Shown: one piece after another, positions 1-11,900 of the stretch | Layout of the letters: the number at the start of each line of letters is the position of its first letter | Position numbering within the stretch: the first letter of the stretch is position 1 | Assembly (NCBI GenBank): GCA_033060915.1 | Contig: CM065394.1 | Span: 15,118,501 to 15,182,500 of the forward strand | Direction of reading: 5' to 3' | DNA from: Euryodendron excelsum | Taxonomy: Eukaryota; Streptophyta; Magnoliopsida; Ericales; Pentaphylacaceae | DNA: 64,000 nucleotides | Program-made: the position numbers and the translations under genes | Notes under the pieces: model-generated | The model's database searches: none | What the model saw: the letters and a program-made list of their open reading frames with translations, nothing else | What the model was told of the DNA's origin: nothing

Positions 1-1333
1 ACCCAAACTCTGAATTCCTAAGAGACTGCCAAACTCTTAATATCCTGCTCCTCACCTATACAAATTAACTTACTCTTGCTTATATTGACCTTAAGCCATA
101 GCACAACCTCAAAATTGAGAAGCACACATTGCAGAGATCCCAACTGCTCCTCATTAGTCTCGTAAAAACAATAATTTCATCCACCAAAAGAAGATGAGAG
201 ACTCCACCACATCCCTTTCTTTTCCTTTCACCTCAAAGCCTTTCAATATGCCACCCTGCATGGCTTGCTTCAGCATCCGGCTAAAAGCTTCCATCACAAT
301 AGTAAATAGAAAGGACGAAAAAGGTTCACCTTCTCTCAATCCCCTCGAGCTATGAAAAAGTCCGGCGGGAGACCCATTAACCAAAAATGATAATCTCCCT
401 GTAGAAATGCACCCTCTTATCCACTTCGTCCACCTCACTCCAAAACCATCCAATCTATGAAATATATTATTACTTCCTAGTTCCAATGGTCATAGGTTTT
501 CTCAATATTGGAAACCCATATTTGATTCCAGAGTCCACTATCTCATTTATCACAAGAACTACATCTAAAATCTGTCTACCTCCCACAAAGGTATTTTGGT
601 TATTAGAAACCACAGGTCCCGTTTGGTACAACTTTTTCACTTAGTTTTTTTTAAGCTTATAAGCAAAAAAGTCAAGTTTTTTTTTTTTGGCTTTTTTGCT
701 TTTGTTTTTGCTTTTTTGCTTATCGTTAGCTAAAGCAAAAACCAAAAAAACAAAAAAGCTAGAAAAACTTGCCATTTTTTGCTTATAAGCTTAAAACAAG
801 CTAGGCAAAAAAGCTGTACCAAACGGGCCCACAGTATCAACCACCTTTTTCAATCGCAAGGCTAAGAATTTTGCTATAAACCCGTAGATACATCCAACTA
901 AACCTATAGGTTTAATCTTCTACTTTGTAGCTCCCCCTTTCTATGGGATCAAGGAAATGGAGCATAAAGATTTTTTATAGACAATCCCTCCTCAAAAAAA
1001 TGGTGAAACAAAGCCCTGATGTGCCCCTTAACAAAATTCCAACCTGGTAACAAGAAGACCATTGTTATACTATCTGGACTCAACGGCTTATCACCATTAC
1101 AGTCTTTCAAGGCCCCTAGGATTCCTTCTTTTGGCTGGCTTAAAAAAAAGAGAAGAAAAAGGTTTTCTTCTTGTGAAGATTGCACTTCCAGATTCTCATT
1201 GTCCTTATCCGAGATGGGATTAAAGTCCACCCCACCAAGGCGAGGCTGGTGGTTACAGTGTGTACTTCTCATAGGATGTGTTAACTATTTTTATGGCTTA
1301 CCTTCAATCTATCTTTGTCCAGTCAGCTCATAA
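1..1333 (-). pseudogene. LINE (non-LTR retrotransposon) reverse transcriptase pseudogene, split by a MITE
   Basis: Read on the minus strand, 1272 to 949 resembles the region before the RT palm of plant L1-type LINEs (an ALKDCNGDK..DS block followed by a W..VK segment). The frame continues through 835-948 (IAKILALRLKKVVDTV). After the 616-828 insertion it resumes at 609 (NNQNTFVGGRQILDVVLVIN) and continues into 154-486, with the WIRGCIS and LVNGSPAGLFHSSRGL motifs typical of plant LINE RTs. The catalytic FADD region is degraded (reads FFWWMK). A KVNISKSKL..G block follows near 20-100. No intact ORF remains. The element runs off the left window edge and its right boundary is unclear. It lies in an upstream intron of the MurG-like gene, antisense to it. 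Family assignment is by motif recognition. Confidence 0.8.
616..828. mobile_element. 213-bp MITE with terminal inverted repeats, inserted in the LINE
   Basis: The ends are inverted repeats (GTCCCGTTTGGTAC on the left, GTACCAAACGGGC on the right). The interior is a near-palindrome rich in A/T runs with paired AAGCTTATAAGC-type blocks, so the whole element can fold back. It is flanked by the direct repeat CCACAG at 610-615 and 829-834 (6 bp exact, 8 bp with mismatches). The LINE reading frame resumes across the site, so this is a later insertion. The ends resemble common plant hAT-type MITEs, but the superfamily is not certain. Confidence 0.8.
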
Positions 1334-2467
1334 CAAAATATTAGACCAATCTCATGGTTGACACAATGAACTGGTTGAGGAAAAGGAAATCCCAGCACCA
1401 AATCACTCCCTTCCCCAAAAGCAAAGACCAAGCCACGGCCAAGTTGTCGAGTATACATTTGAAGAGGAGGTGGGCTATGCTTTATAGTTCACCTGATTGA
1501 TTTAGAAGGCCTCACTGGCTCCAAATGGCCATTAAAAATCACCATTAAGTTCTAAGGCTAACTGCAATTGTACTAGTTCTAGTAAGTGTTATGATGGTTA
1601 ATTAAAACAAATATGGAAAATGTTGAGAGTTTGCAAATGACATGTGTAAGAGGTTGCAAAATGACGTGTGCAAGAAAATGTCAATGCACATAATACCCTC
1701 TAGATTACATGGCAATCCATCTGGATCAGCAGAAGGCCTACCATTGAAACTTAGATTATTATGCTGTTACACAGTCAGTGTATCATGTTCTGATGCATTG
1801 GAGTTCAGTTTTGGAGCCTCAATTAAGTTTTTGTCTTGTTTGGCATTTAGGCAGAATATGAATTGCTTAAAAGATCCTAACCTAAGCACTATATAGACTC
1901 ACTGTAAACAATAAGTCTTCCATTGCAATGTCTTATGCTGTATGATGATGTTCAGACTCCGATATCGACTCCGATATCGAGTCTAAGATCATGGACTGGT
2001 ATGACTTAATTATGTACTTCAAACTCATTATCTATGCCTTCGCAATCGTGAAAAATTGCATTCTGGAACTTAAAAGAATTATGAAAGATAGTATGTAATA
2101 TCATCTATCTTAACTTCAAAGGAGGACTGCTTTAGAAAGTCAGCGTGTTGACCTTACAATATGATGATTAAATAATTGAGTAAAAGGGGAAAGAAAAATT
2201 CTTTGGATTGAGTCTCACAGTGTTATTTTGATAATCTGCATGGTTCTTTTTCTTGTGGTCTTATTGCTTGAAACTGGGATCATTGCAAATTTACAATAAA
2301 ATGGAATCTGTTGCTCAGTCTTGCTTCTATTTTCAAATTATACGAGATCACCATCTATGGCACAACTCCAGCTATTTTCTTTTCTCCAGTTGCTTTACAG
2401 CTTTAATATCTCTAGTTGGGCTGATTATGCTGCTTCATTAATCATTTACTATCTTTGGACTTTGTAG
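1334..2467. other. Upstream intron sequence of the MurG-like gene, no feature recognised
   Basis: AT-rich sequence between the LINE remnant and the first visible MurG-like exon. I see no homologue of the preceding MurG exon here. The short open frame at 1642-1896 lacks recognisable motifs. A small tandem of GACTCCGATATC occurs near 1955-1980. Confidence 0.5.
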
Positions 2468-2603
2468 ATACCATCTCCAAATGTTGCTGAAGGACATCAA
2501 TTGAAAAATGCTTCATTAATGGCAGATGTGGCAGGTTCAAGGGTTATAACTGAAGATGAACTTGATTCAACTACACTTGAAACTGTGATTGAAGAGATTT
2601 TAG
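2468..2603 (+). CDS. MurG-like UDP-GlcNAc glycosyltransferase, penultimate exon
   Basis: This 136-bp exon starts in phase 0 after a TTTGTAG acceptor and ends in phase 1 before GTAGGA. The peptide begins IPSPNVAEGHQLKNASLMAD and continues with a segment containing VITEDELDSTTLE. It matches the C-terminal nucleotide-sugar-binding domain of MurG: the VP/IP..H..Q..NA block and the following (A/G)AG..I..(E/D)(D/E)L segment. MurG transfers GlcNAc from UDP-GlcNAc to lipid I to make lipid II; in plants such proteins are thought to be plastidial, with a proven peptidoglycan role in mosses and an unclear role in flowering plants. Upstream exons are outside the window. The next exon lies 22.2 kb downstream (24821). 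The frame is open and the key Q..NA residues are present, so this looks functional. I recognise it as the plant MurG homologue (Arabidopsis At1g73740 from memory). Confidence 0.85.
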
Positions 2604-2989
2604 GTAGGAGAATCGTTGTCTATATTGTTGTTTTAGTAGCTCAGGGATCTAAAAATAATGAGTTTGTTTTGCGTTTGTGATTCGCTGTCCAGATCCTGAT
2701 ATGACCTTAATCTTCCAATTTGAACTGTCAAAATGCTTTCTCAAACTATATTTAGTTAAGCTTTGTTTGTTAGGAATTTATACTACAGGACATGTTTTGT
2801 GTAATGGTTTTAGTATTTATTAATAATTTAGTTATTCCATTTAAAATGAGAATACGTGTGAGTAATATTTGCTTTGCATTATTTATTTATTGATTTTGCA
2901 TGTGTGTGACTCTGATTTTATATAGTAGATGATCTGTTGTGTAGAATACAATTTATATATGAAAGATTAGATCATCGGTTCTTATGAAA

Positions 2990-4080
2990 TATAGGCCTAT
3001 CATTCACAACCTTATATGGAATTGGATACACCATTAGTAGGACTGTACCACAAGGTTTTAATAGGTCTGTTTTGACTGTGGGGAATAATATAATTTCAAC
3101 TTCTTATACTAATACACTTTGTGTTTATTAAACAAGATTGTGTTAAGCTAATTTTTTTTATACTAACTATATAAAATAATTAATGCCTCATGATTATTAT
3201 GAGTGTTTATGCTCTTAATAAGAATTCATAATCCTAATATAATTATTAGGCGCGTGCATCTAGTGTTTTATTATTTTATTTACAGAAGAGTTAGATTCTT
3301 TATGAGTCAATAAACTCAGTGAGTTGGGCGATAACATGATACGTATGGTGAATATTAATTATTGATGAAATTCACGTCTCGGTATAGGGATTAATGATAT
3401 CCCCTTAAAAAAGCTTATAATTTTTTATTATGTCAAACCCTGCAGGTAGATTATGAATCCAATATATCAAATAAGTTAAGTGAAAAGTTTTAAAGAATTA
3501 AATAAGTCTATTAAATTTAATTTAATGGACAGGTATCTGTGATCTTAACGTGGGGAGATAAATAAGCATTTAATAATATGGAGCTCGAAATATAATTTCT
3601 AGTACGATAGAGAGTGCAATTATAATTCTTTAGTGGTATAAATTATAATTTACGTAAATAAGGATTAATTCGAGTTAGATTAGGAATCCTTATTTGCATA
3701 GGAAGTTCTAATCATACTGATCTTATGATCCTTGTTCTAACCTCTATAAATATGCACTTTATAAGCAGCCAGGGTTACAATCATAATCTCAGATACATGT
3801 TTTTGTGAGAGAGAGAAACTCTAGCAACTGTGAGTCCACTCTCTTTGGAGGAAGACGTGTACGAGAGATACAGTACATGTTCGAAGGTCGCGTTTGAGCA
3901 GTTGATTTATATTTTTTGTTGTTCGAGACCAAAGCAGAGGGATATCGAAGATTATACCTGTTGATGTTTGAGATCAAAACAGAGAGATCTCGAAGGTATG
4001 ATACTAATAATGTAGATTAGTTTCAGTTAATGAGATCATACTTTTTAGTATTATACTTATGCAATATAGCCGGGTCCAGG
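2990..4080 (+). repeat. Possible degraded LTR-like sequence in the intron
   Basis: This stretch has a TATA-like CTATAAATATGCAC near 3743 followed about 50-100 bp later by GAGAGAGAGAAACTCTAGCAAC and by two related blocks (GAGACCAAAGCAGAGGGATATCGAAG and GAGATCAAAACAGAGAGATCTCGAAG; 3926-3995). That layout resembles the promoter, R and leader of a plant LTR retrotransposon. No second LTR or target duplication was found, so the call is weak. Confidence 0.25.
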
Positions 4081-4532
4081 ACTATTCTGTGGTTCATATC
4101 ATCATCTTTCATTAAATTTTGGAAGAATAAAATGGATGAACGCGAGACTAAGAAGCACGGACCAGTGTGATTCGAATACTTCAATACCATAGTGATTTAT
4201 GACTTTGGAACAACGTTCTGAAACATGGTACTCTTACGTTTAAAAAACAATGAATATAGTGATCCAATACAATTCCAATCTTTTTTCTTATTTATGTCCT
4301 TAAAGGTCACCTAACAAAGGAAAAAAATCATATATAATGAATGAAAATCTAGGAAGAAGGGAGTTTTGGTAGAACAATAAGCAAAAATATTAGCCATAAT
4401 GCTTCAAGAAACATGCTTTTAGATGATTAATTGGAAAAAAAATTTAAGATATTCTACTAAATATCATTTTAAAAGATGTGGCATATCACGTTCTCATTCC
4501 CGTCCCCATTCCACGTATCTGAACGATCCGCA

Positions 4533-5090
4533 TTTTAGGTAACATTAGTACGGACACTTCTAAGAAGGTGTAGTGTTTGTGTCGAACACCATTTCGAACA
4601 AAATACTTATCAGACACTTTTCTGACACGTGGACAGACGTGTCCCCCGAGTGTCGGACACACCTCCAAATGTGTTCTGTTAGTTTATTATTTTCTAAGAA
4701 TCGGACATGTTCCGGATACCTGGGGGACACCTTGTCTGTCACTTGGACGCCGTATCCCTTACTTACGCATATGAAAATATATTGCAAGTTTGAAGACAAT
4801 AGCTTCGAATTCAATTGTAAAATAAAAGTAATATGGCTTTATAGCTAAGTTAATGTTTAAACTATAAAATACAAGGTATTAACTTTAATTAGTGTTATTC
4901 CATATTTTTCATTACCTTTGAATAAATTTTTTTTATATATGACATATAAAAAATACCTAAAATATATAATTTCTCTATGTCCCCGTTGTGTAGTATCCTG
5001 CGTTTTTTGAAAAATTACCATATCAGTATGTCCATGTTATGTTATGTCTGTATTACGAGTTTGTGTCCATGTTTCTTAAATGCTAGAATG
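4533..5090. mobile_element. Degenerate TIR element related to the TATGTTGCATGGACTC MITE family
   Basis: The left end reads TAACATTAGTACGGACAC and the right end, reverse-complemented, reads like AAGAAACATGGACAC. The interior is full of GTGTCGGACAC-like words. The ends resemble those of the cleaner copy at 60567-60903. There is no clear target duplication; boundaries are approximate. Confidence 0.3.
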
Positions 5091-5165
5091 CTCAGCATGC
5101 AAAAAGCATTGAACAATTCTGGACTTGTTCAACTAATTTTGTGGTGCTTGGTATCGTCTGGGTAG

Positions 5166-5852
5166 TGTACAAATGTGTAGTCACTAGGGTTGATGTGGAG
5201 CCACAGATTGTGTAGAAGATAGCAGAGGAAACCAAGAATGATTGGATGAAGGACGAAGCAATTTAGCTAAAAGAGACAGAGAGACAATTGAAAGTAACTA
5301 GTGATCTTTTCAAGTCAAATTGATCAATCCCTTTCACAGATACAAAGGCGCCCTTATATAGAACCTCTCATTATAGTCCAAATAGGATTGGACTCCTAGA
5401 CGATAAAGTCTATGCATAAGAATGCTCATCCACAAAGCTATCCCTGATAAGGACTGAGAGTCCAACCTGGAGTGGCATGACCCCACCTGGGTGTCGCGCC
5501 GAAGCAACATCTTCGCCCTAAGCCATCGAATCACTTAAATCCTGAGATTCCTGCCAAGTGCCGAACAGATTGTCTGAACTTACCTTCAAACTGTCTCTGA
5601 ACTTAGGCAGAGTACTTCAATGCGGCTAAGGCGCACACTAAGCGCCTATGACATCATGAGAGTAGATCGTTTGTGTACTCCGCTCAGCGTCCCGAACGCG
5701 CAAGTATTGAGCGCGTGACATTCAGCGTCCTGAATACGTGCTATGACGAATGACCGAATAAATTTATCCATAAAATGCCCCAATTCAGGGGAATGCTCTA
5801 CGTCAGGTGGGATCTACGCCAGGTGGCATACTTTCATATAAAGGTACGTACA
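5166..5852 (-). repeat. 3' LTR of the first Tat element (687 bp)
   Basis: Begins TGTACAAATG and ends GGTACGTACA on the + strand. It matches 16946-17672, but lacks about 38 bp near 5480 that the 5' LTR keeps. A minus-strand TATA box lies within CTTATATAGAACC at 5352-5364. Confidence 0.9.
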
Positions 5853-5872
5853 TTTAGTCCCTCCTGCACGAG
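5853..5872 (-). promoter_or_regulatory. Polypurine tract of the first Tat element
   Basis: On the minus strand the sequence just before the 3' LTR reads GCAGGAGGGACTAAA, a purine-rich run in the position needed for plus-strand DNA priming. Confidence 0.6.
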
Positions 5873-6028
5873 CATATATCATGACCGATACTTGCACATG
5901 CAAAGACGTGTTCATACGGACTGACACATTAAATGCAAAGTCGGTGAAGTAGGAGAGACGTGACTCCTAGGTTTCCGTCATTATGGCGTGTGGTAGGATA
6001 GGACATGGCGCCCCAGGCGTTGGGCAAA

Positions 6029-6036
6029 TATAAATA
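6029..6036 (+). promoter_or_regulatory. TATA box upstream of the antisense PMD ORF
   Basis: TATAAATA inside GGGCAAATATAAATACC lies about 280 bp before the ATG at 6313, in the + orientation, just inside the 3' LTR. It suggests that the antisense ORF had its own promoter. No experimental support. Confidence 0.4.
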
Positions 6037-6312
6037 CCAACACTTAGGTTGGGGAGAAAAAAATTTTGATGCAAGGCAAACGCTGAAGAAGGCGATTTTC
6101 GGCAGGCAATTTCCTACGAACTAACGTGCAACAACAACCGTGCGTCGTTGATGAAATATAGGTTGAGACAAGAAACTCTTGCCATTACATTGGCCTGGAG
6201 AGGCGCCGCCCCAGATTCCGGCAGACGTAGCTTTCCACGCACTGTGCTTTGGGGAGAACGACCATTTTTAGCCAAATGTTGAAAGTTCACATCGAGAGCC
6301 ACTACGCCGAGA

Positions 6313-9300
6313 ATGACGATATTAATCAAAAAAAAGGAAACAGAAGATGGATTGTTCCATTCGTCCTTCGTGTTACGATTCCCTATTAAGAGGGAATCAG
6401 TGTTGTGGTCTTTCATAGCGTACGAGAGCTATAGTTCCGTACTGGACCACGTGGATTCATGGACCACGTTCGTATTGATGAACCATCGAGATATATTGGA
6501 GAAAGCAAATGTACTTGGGGCGATACGAAACACCAAGAGTTTTTTAATGAATCGGAATAGGGAACTGCTAGATGTGTTGATATCACGGTGGAGCACGGAG
6601 ACGCATACGTTCGGAGTCAGTTGGGAAGAATTAGGTCTGACACTGGAGGATACTCAGAATCTCTTTCGGTTGAATACATTTGGAGAGGTTGACTTTCACT
6701 TATGTGACTTGACAAACGATGAGCGAGATACCTTGGAGTTCTTACAAACGCGCCTTGCAATGGTGAATCAGTGTGGTTCGCGATGGGCAGCGAACGGTGC
6801 GTTACTTGACGCGCACCCCAAAGTTCCTTCCAAAAACACTTTTGCCCGATGGATGCAATACTTCTTCAGAGATTACCCACTGTTTGTGTAAGTGGACCGA
6901 GAGCCTAAGGTTGACCGGGGCGTTGGCCCGCCTGGGAGTTTTGATAGTCACTGAGAATAACTTACTCGAGTCTTCTAGTTGTGGGGGGGCGAGAACCAAG
7001 AGCAGACAAGAGAGAGAGATTCACGAGCCTATGGTAGTTTATGTAATAAATATAACTTACGTTGTCTCTCTTTGTCATAAATATGTTGAGAGTATTTATA
7101 GTGAGTAGTAACTGACACTGTGCGGACACGTGGCGCTCCTTGACTGGGCAGGCCTGAGTCCCGCTATCATAACCTAGTGAAGCTATGTTAGGGGCCGCAA
7201 CGGCCGATTGGATGCACACTGTCATGATGTCAAGCACTTGTCCAGCCATGGCTCGCCATGTGTCTATTGTATTAAATGTGTGTCGGATCAGCATTTAATG
7301 CTTAAGATATGGTATTCGAGTGGTTCTGAGGGTAGATCTCTCTCTCGTAGCTAGTTGATGGGACTGATCCATGGGTACTCGTGAGCCACGTGGCTCAACG
7401 GTTTCTTTGGTCATAGCCTCCATTTCATTGTCCAAAGAGGGGTCCCGAGCGAGGGTGAGTTAGACAGTTAAGGGCCTGAGCCTATTAGATAGTGAGGCCC
7501 AAGGCCTCGAGGCGTGTTAGGCGGGGGGCCTATCTTGCACCAGTGCTCGTTTTGGCCGGAGCCGTGCAGGCGCGGGATTTGGCTTAAGTGAAGCTCTTGG
7601 AGCTGTTTGAATGAGGTTTGGTAGTGGGGTGCTGAGCCTGCCGCGGGGGCGAGGGCGGGGGCGAGGGCGAGGGTGCCGCGCCGGTTTGTCCAGGTAAGAT
7701 TCTGACCCATGTTTGACTTTGGGGTACCCAAGGGACCCACGTGGTCTGCCAGGTGGACAAATGGGGTGCCACGTGGCCCCTGCTGACTAGGTGCCTACAC
7801 CAACTAAAGGGTAAACTAAAAAAATTAGTGAAGGGGGGCAGTAAACACCCTTGCGTGCGTGGCCTTAGGTTTCAAGCGGGATATATCCTCGCGGGATTCT
7901 TGGTCGTTTGGCTATTGTGACACATATTAGAAGGCCCACCCCAAGATGGGGTGAACACATCCCTATTTTGTTTGGCCACTGTTCTGGTGCATAGGCGCGT
8001 AGTAGCTTTGGGGCCCCTCTTTTTAGGCACCTTATATCGGAGGCTAAATACAATCGACGAGAATATGTTTCGGTCGCATGGGCGGTATGACATCTCGACG
8101 TACTTGAGTACTTACTTTTTGGAGATGTTTATTTTTTATAGGTTCCCTAATTGTGCCTTCTTACCGAACGAACTTCCCGCGTTTCACAAGAACAAGTTCC
8201 TGGTGGATGAGGGATGGAACCCAGTAGTTGGGGAAGATGGCAAGAAACAACCACTGCCGTATAAGTTGCCGCGAGCCGATCGATGGCGCAAAATAGGACG
8301 ACCCCGAAGCTTGGGATCCGTAATTGACGTGGAGACTGAATATGTATTCAGGCCTTACATCAAGCCTGTGAGCGAGATTGCAAGAGGAGCGTCGTACCCT
8401 GGAGAAAATCTACTGATGAATGTAGATGATCTTGAGTTTATGTTGGCCGCATCTTGGGCCATCCTAAGGTTATTACTGCGGTATAATGAAGGGTTCAACC
8501 AATACTTCAGCTATTCGGTGATATATAATCCCCAAATGGTAGCATGTTAATTGGGGTACGATCAAGGAGCCCTGCGCATCGTATGGAGCCATGACTGTGA
8601 TGACAGTTTCGTTCGCTACCTTCAGACTAGGGCAAAAGCGCTGATTGAAAACTCGGGGAGTTTGATCATTCCCTATTGTGACCGAGTTGTGACTACGACC
8701 CCGAAGTGGGACGCGTTTTGGGCTCGCCAACTTGACCGAATAAAGGGGTTTATGACGGATCAAATGGGCTAGGAATGTCCACTGGTAGACTTCATCAGCC
8801 ATCTAGAAAACAAAGTGTTCAAAGTGCCTTTCAAGAAAGTTTCGACAAAGCGAGGGGCCCTTTCAATATTTGCTCCCAAGAGCTGGCCCAAGGCAAAAAC
8901 CGCGGGGTCGAAAAGAAAACGTGGCAAAGAAGGATTTGAATAGAAGCCCTCTAGATGAGTAAGAACGATTTAAGCTTAACACACCTCGTTCATATTTTCC
9001 TAAGTCAATTTTAACAGTTTGGTTCATGTGTCCGTGCAGAAACTTTAGCTCAGAAGATGGCTAAAGGGCGAACGAGGGCATGAAGTAATGGCAGAAATAG
9101 AAGCTTCTAAAGATAATAAAGGCAAGCCAATCATCCTCCGAGAGGTGTTGGACAACTTAGGGCCAGGTTTTGACATGGAGTTGCTAGACGAACTAAAGAA
9201 GCCAGTGAATGTATTCTGCACTGGGAAAGGAAAAGGGCCTTTGAAACGCCTCGAAGAGCATGACCTGGTGGCTCCCGCAAAGGGCATACCAATACCTGGA

Positions 9301-10560
9301 GTTCGCCTTGCCAAGCCTAGCAGTCCTATGGATTTAGGAAGTAACTCGGATGATAGTGATGTTGAAGAACAAACGCTAGGCAAAAGTTATGTCGCGGGGC
9401 CGTCGAAAAGCCCAGGTGAATGCAAGGGGAGTTATATTGATTTATTAGTGTCTTCAGATGATATTCCTTTGGCCGAACGAAGCTGAGGGGGAAAACTAGA
9501 CTCCGAACGGGTTATCAATTCCCCACCTACTGGCGCAACTAGCAAACCGGGCTCCGTCTCTGAGGTACCCTTAACTCCCAGCATTTTGAAAAATCTAACC
9601 TCTGAAGATCAACTGACCCTTCTTAGCTGGTTATGCGTTATGGTCAAGGATTCGCGGGTGCAAAGGCTAGGGAGAAAAGGACGAAGAAAGTATTGGAACA
9701 AACTGCGGCCGCCCTTGAAACACTCGTGGCAAGCACGGAGCAACCTAGCTGTGGGAAAGAGAAAAGTAGGTCACCAATGGGGCAAATAGAGGCTGGCACC
9801 TCGGTAGAGCGGGGGGGTGACGAGGCATTGATTAGGGCCAAGCCGTTGATTGAAAGAGACGAAGACAAACAAGAAGTCATTGAGCCGACAGAGGTGATCA
9901 TGGTGGTGGTGGACGAACCAAAGGGGTCCTCCCATGAGTCAGCGTTGGAGATTGACAGGCCATTAGATCCAATGGCGACAGCTGCTAAACAAAGAACAGT
10001 ACTTGGGATCGTGGCCACTAAGTTCGTTATTTTGCCAGAGGCTAAAGACTATGATAAGGTAGAATCAGAGATAGACCAAGGTCAAGAAATTGTGCCACGA
10101 GTTCGCGAGTTTATAGTTGGCTTGGCCGAGTAAGACGTCGGGGTGTTGTGCCGTTTGCGCCTGAACCAAAGAGCAACGTTTGCTCGCGTGCTGCAATTGT
10201 CAAACATGATGAGGCCTACCTCGCTTCATGTCGTCACTGAGTTAGGCCGTCAGCTCCTTCAAACCCCACTGAATGAACTAACGAAAAAGATGCTGGTGAA
10301 GTGGCACAACAGACCTTGAATTATTGAAGTTTGATCTAAGTTGGGTTCGCCAACACCTCGACACTGTAGAGGCGCGCATGGGTGTCGTGGAAGCCGAACA
10401 GAGACTTATGCTGGCAGAGAGAAACGATAAGGTTTTGGCAGAACAGTTAGACCTTGCAAGGGCGGAGGTAGCCAAATGGCGAGATCAGCTGGAGAGACGC
10501 TCCAAGACTACTAGAGGCACTATGGACTTGTCTAAGACAATAGGAACAGGGTTGTTATAG
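6313..10560 (+). pseudogene. Antisense extra ORF of the first Tat element: plant mobile domain (PMD) protein, decayed
   Basis: From the ATG at 6313 the frame gives a 192-residue block with SRWSTETHTF and WEELGLTLEDTQNLF (about residues 91-119), the signature of the plant mobile domain (PF10536/PMD family). The same family resumes after a gap, in the same frame, at 7869 (YILAGFLVVWLL, then LGPLFLGTLYRRL) and runs to 8943 with YNPQMVAC and LGYDQG motifs. In-frame stops at 7918 (TGA), 8548 (TAA) and 8770 (TAG) break it. Further open blocks follow: 9088-9486 (acidic and Ser-rich), 9633-10133, and 10324-10560, whose last block is a heptad-like coiled coil. A possible short intron lies at about 8954-9043 (GAGTAAG to GTGCAG). 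PMD proteins are plant-specific; host members act in gene silencing and many are carried by transposons. Here the ORF is antisense to gag-pol and co-oriented with the host gene. Confidence 0.75.
6888..7868 (+). other. 981-bp intron-like gap in the PMD ORF
   Basis: A consensus donor (GT|GTAAGT, GT at 6888) and an acceptor (GGCCTTAG at 7861-7868) interrupt the PMD frame. Joining them keeps the frame exactly (phase 2), passing from the YFFRDYPLF block to FQAGYILAGFLVVW. The gap is more GC-rich than most of the window and holds no recognisable gene. The polypyrimidine tract is poor, so a later insertion is the alternative; I found no clear target duplication. Confidence 0.5.
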
Positions 10561-10794
10561 TAGTGCCACATATGGCATTTTTGTCATAGTCTGATCAATT
10601 TGTCTTGAATGACCAAAGTGTAAAGCAACATGTTATGAAGCTGTCTTTATTTACTCGAGCTCGAGTCCTAAACGCATTTGCATAATGAGCTCGAGGGCAA
10701 ACAACCAAAAGATTATGACACCGACTAAAGAATTAAATAATCCCAAGCAATAAAGAATGCTTAATAATGGTCCCAGAAATTTTTCGTGTTGCTA

Positions 10795-11900
10795 TGCATA
10801 ATACAACTTTAACCACTTGACGTTAACCGGATTCCTACACGGAGTTCTGTTATCAACTGACGCGAGGTGATAATATCCACTATCGTTTGCTTCAGCGACG
10901 ATGAAAGGCCCTTCCCACTTAGGTGCAAACTTGTTCGGCGGATTCAGTCCACGCATGACGTGGGGGGTGTTCTTGAGTACCAGGTCTCTTTCTTTAATCT
11001 TTCGTTCCTTGACCATGGCGTCGTAGGCTTTGGACAACCTTATTTGGTAGGTTCGGAGTGCAATTTAAGAGTTCTCCCTCCTTCATCAAGTGCTTCTAAC
11101 TGCTGTTGCTGCCTTACATGCGGGTTGACATTGCTCTTTATTGCCATGCGTGCCAAAGGTACCGCGATCTCGATGGGTAACACTGCCTCTGCTCCATAAA
11201 CTAGGGAAAACGGAGTTGCCTTGGTAGGTTGTCATTTGGAGGTCCTATAGGCCCATAGCGCCAGAGGGAGCTGTTCGATCCACTTGTTCGGGAAATTATG
11301 CACCGTCCTACTGTGCATTTTTAGTAGTGTTTTGTTTGTAGCTTCCGCTTGGCCGCTTGGCTGTTACCCTTAGGATAGTACGGTGTGGAGCGATGGTGAT
11401 TGACCTCATATTTCGACAACAGTGAACTGACGTGGCGATTGACGAATGGGGTCCCGTTGTCTGTTAGAAGAACTTTCGATATATCGAACCGACATATTAT
11501 ATATTCTTTGATAAAATTTGTGACCGCAGGCCCGGTGGCGCGGCGGAGGGCCACTGCCTCTATCCACTTTGTGTAGAGCTCTATTGTCGCGAGAATCTAT
11601 ATGTAGCCTCTGGTGGGTGCGTTCATGGGCCCAATGAAATCCAACGCTCAGGTGTGAAACGGCCAAGGGGTACCAAGGACACGCAGATCGACTGCTGGCA
11701 CATGGATTAGGTTTCCATGGAGTTGGCATTTGCTGCATTTTTTTGGCATAGGCGATCAAATCTTTTTTTATTGTGGGCCAGTAATAGTCAAGGTAGAGCA
11801 ACTAAGCACACAATCTTGCGCCGCCTTAGTGCTCTACGGAGTGTGCTCCTTCTAGGACTCCCTAGAGTTCTTGGTCGGCTATACATTGTAAAGGTTGGCC
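10795..11900 (-). pseudogene. Integrase remnant with an 8-bp duplication at the active-site Glu
   Basis: Blocks include YLDYYWPTIKKDL, then in another frame an IGPMNAP..G segment, then KVLLTDNGTPFVN (core, second Asp) and HHRSTPYYPKGNSQAA. At 11345-11360 the octamer CCGCTTGG is tandemly repeated, which shifts the frame right at the position of the third catalytic residue. The C-terminal region (KFAPKWEGPFIVAEA, a GPF/Y-type module) follows at 10795-11037. Confidence 0.8.

Noticed and set aside
1642..1896. 84-codon open frame as an exon or small gene
   Set aside because: No motif, no splice context, and no similarity to the missing MurG exon.
7468..7772. Minus-strand Pro/Ala-rich frames
   Set aside because: They lie in the GC-rich gap of the PMD ORF and look like composition effects.
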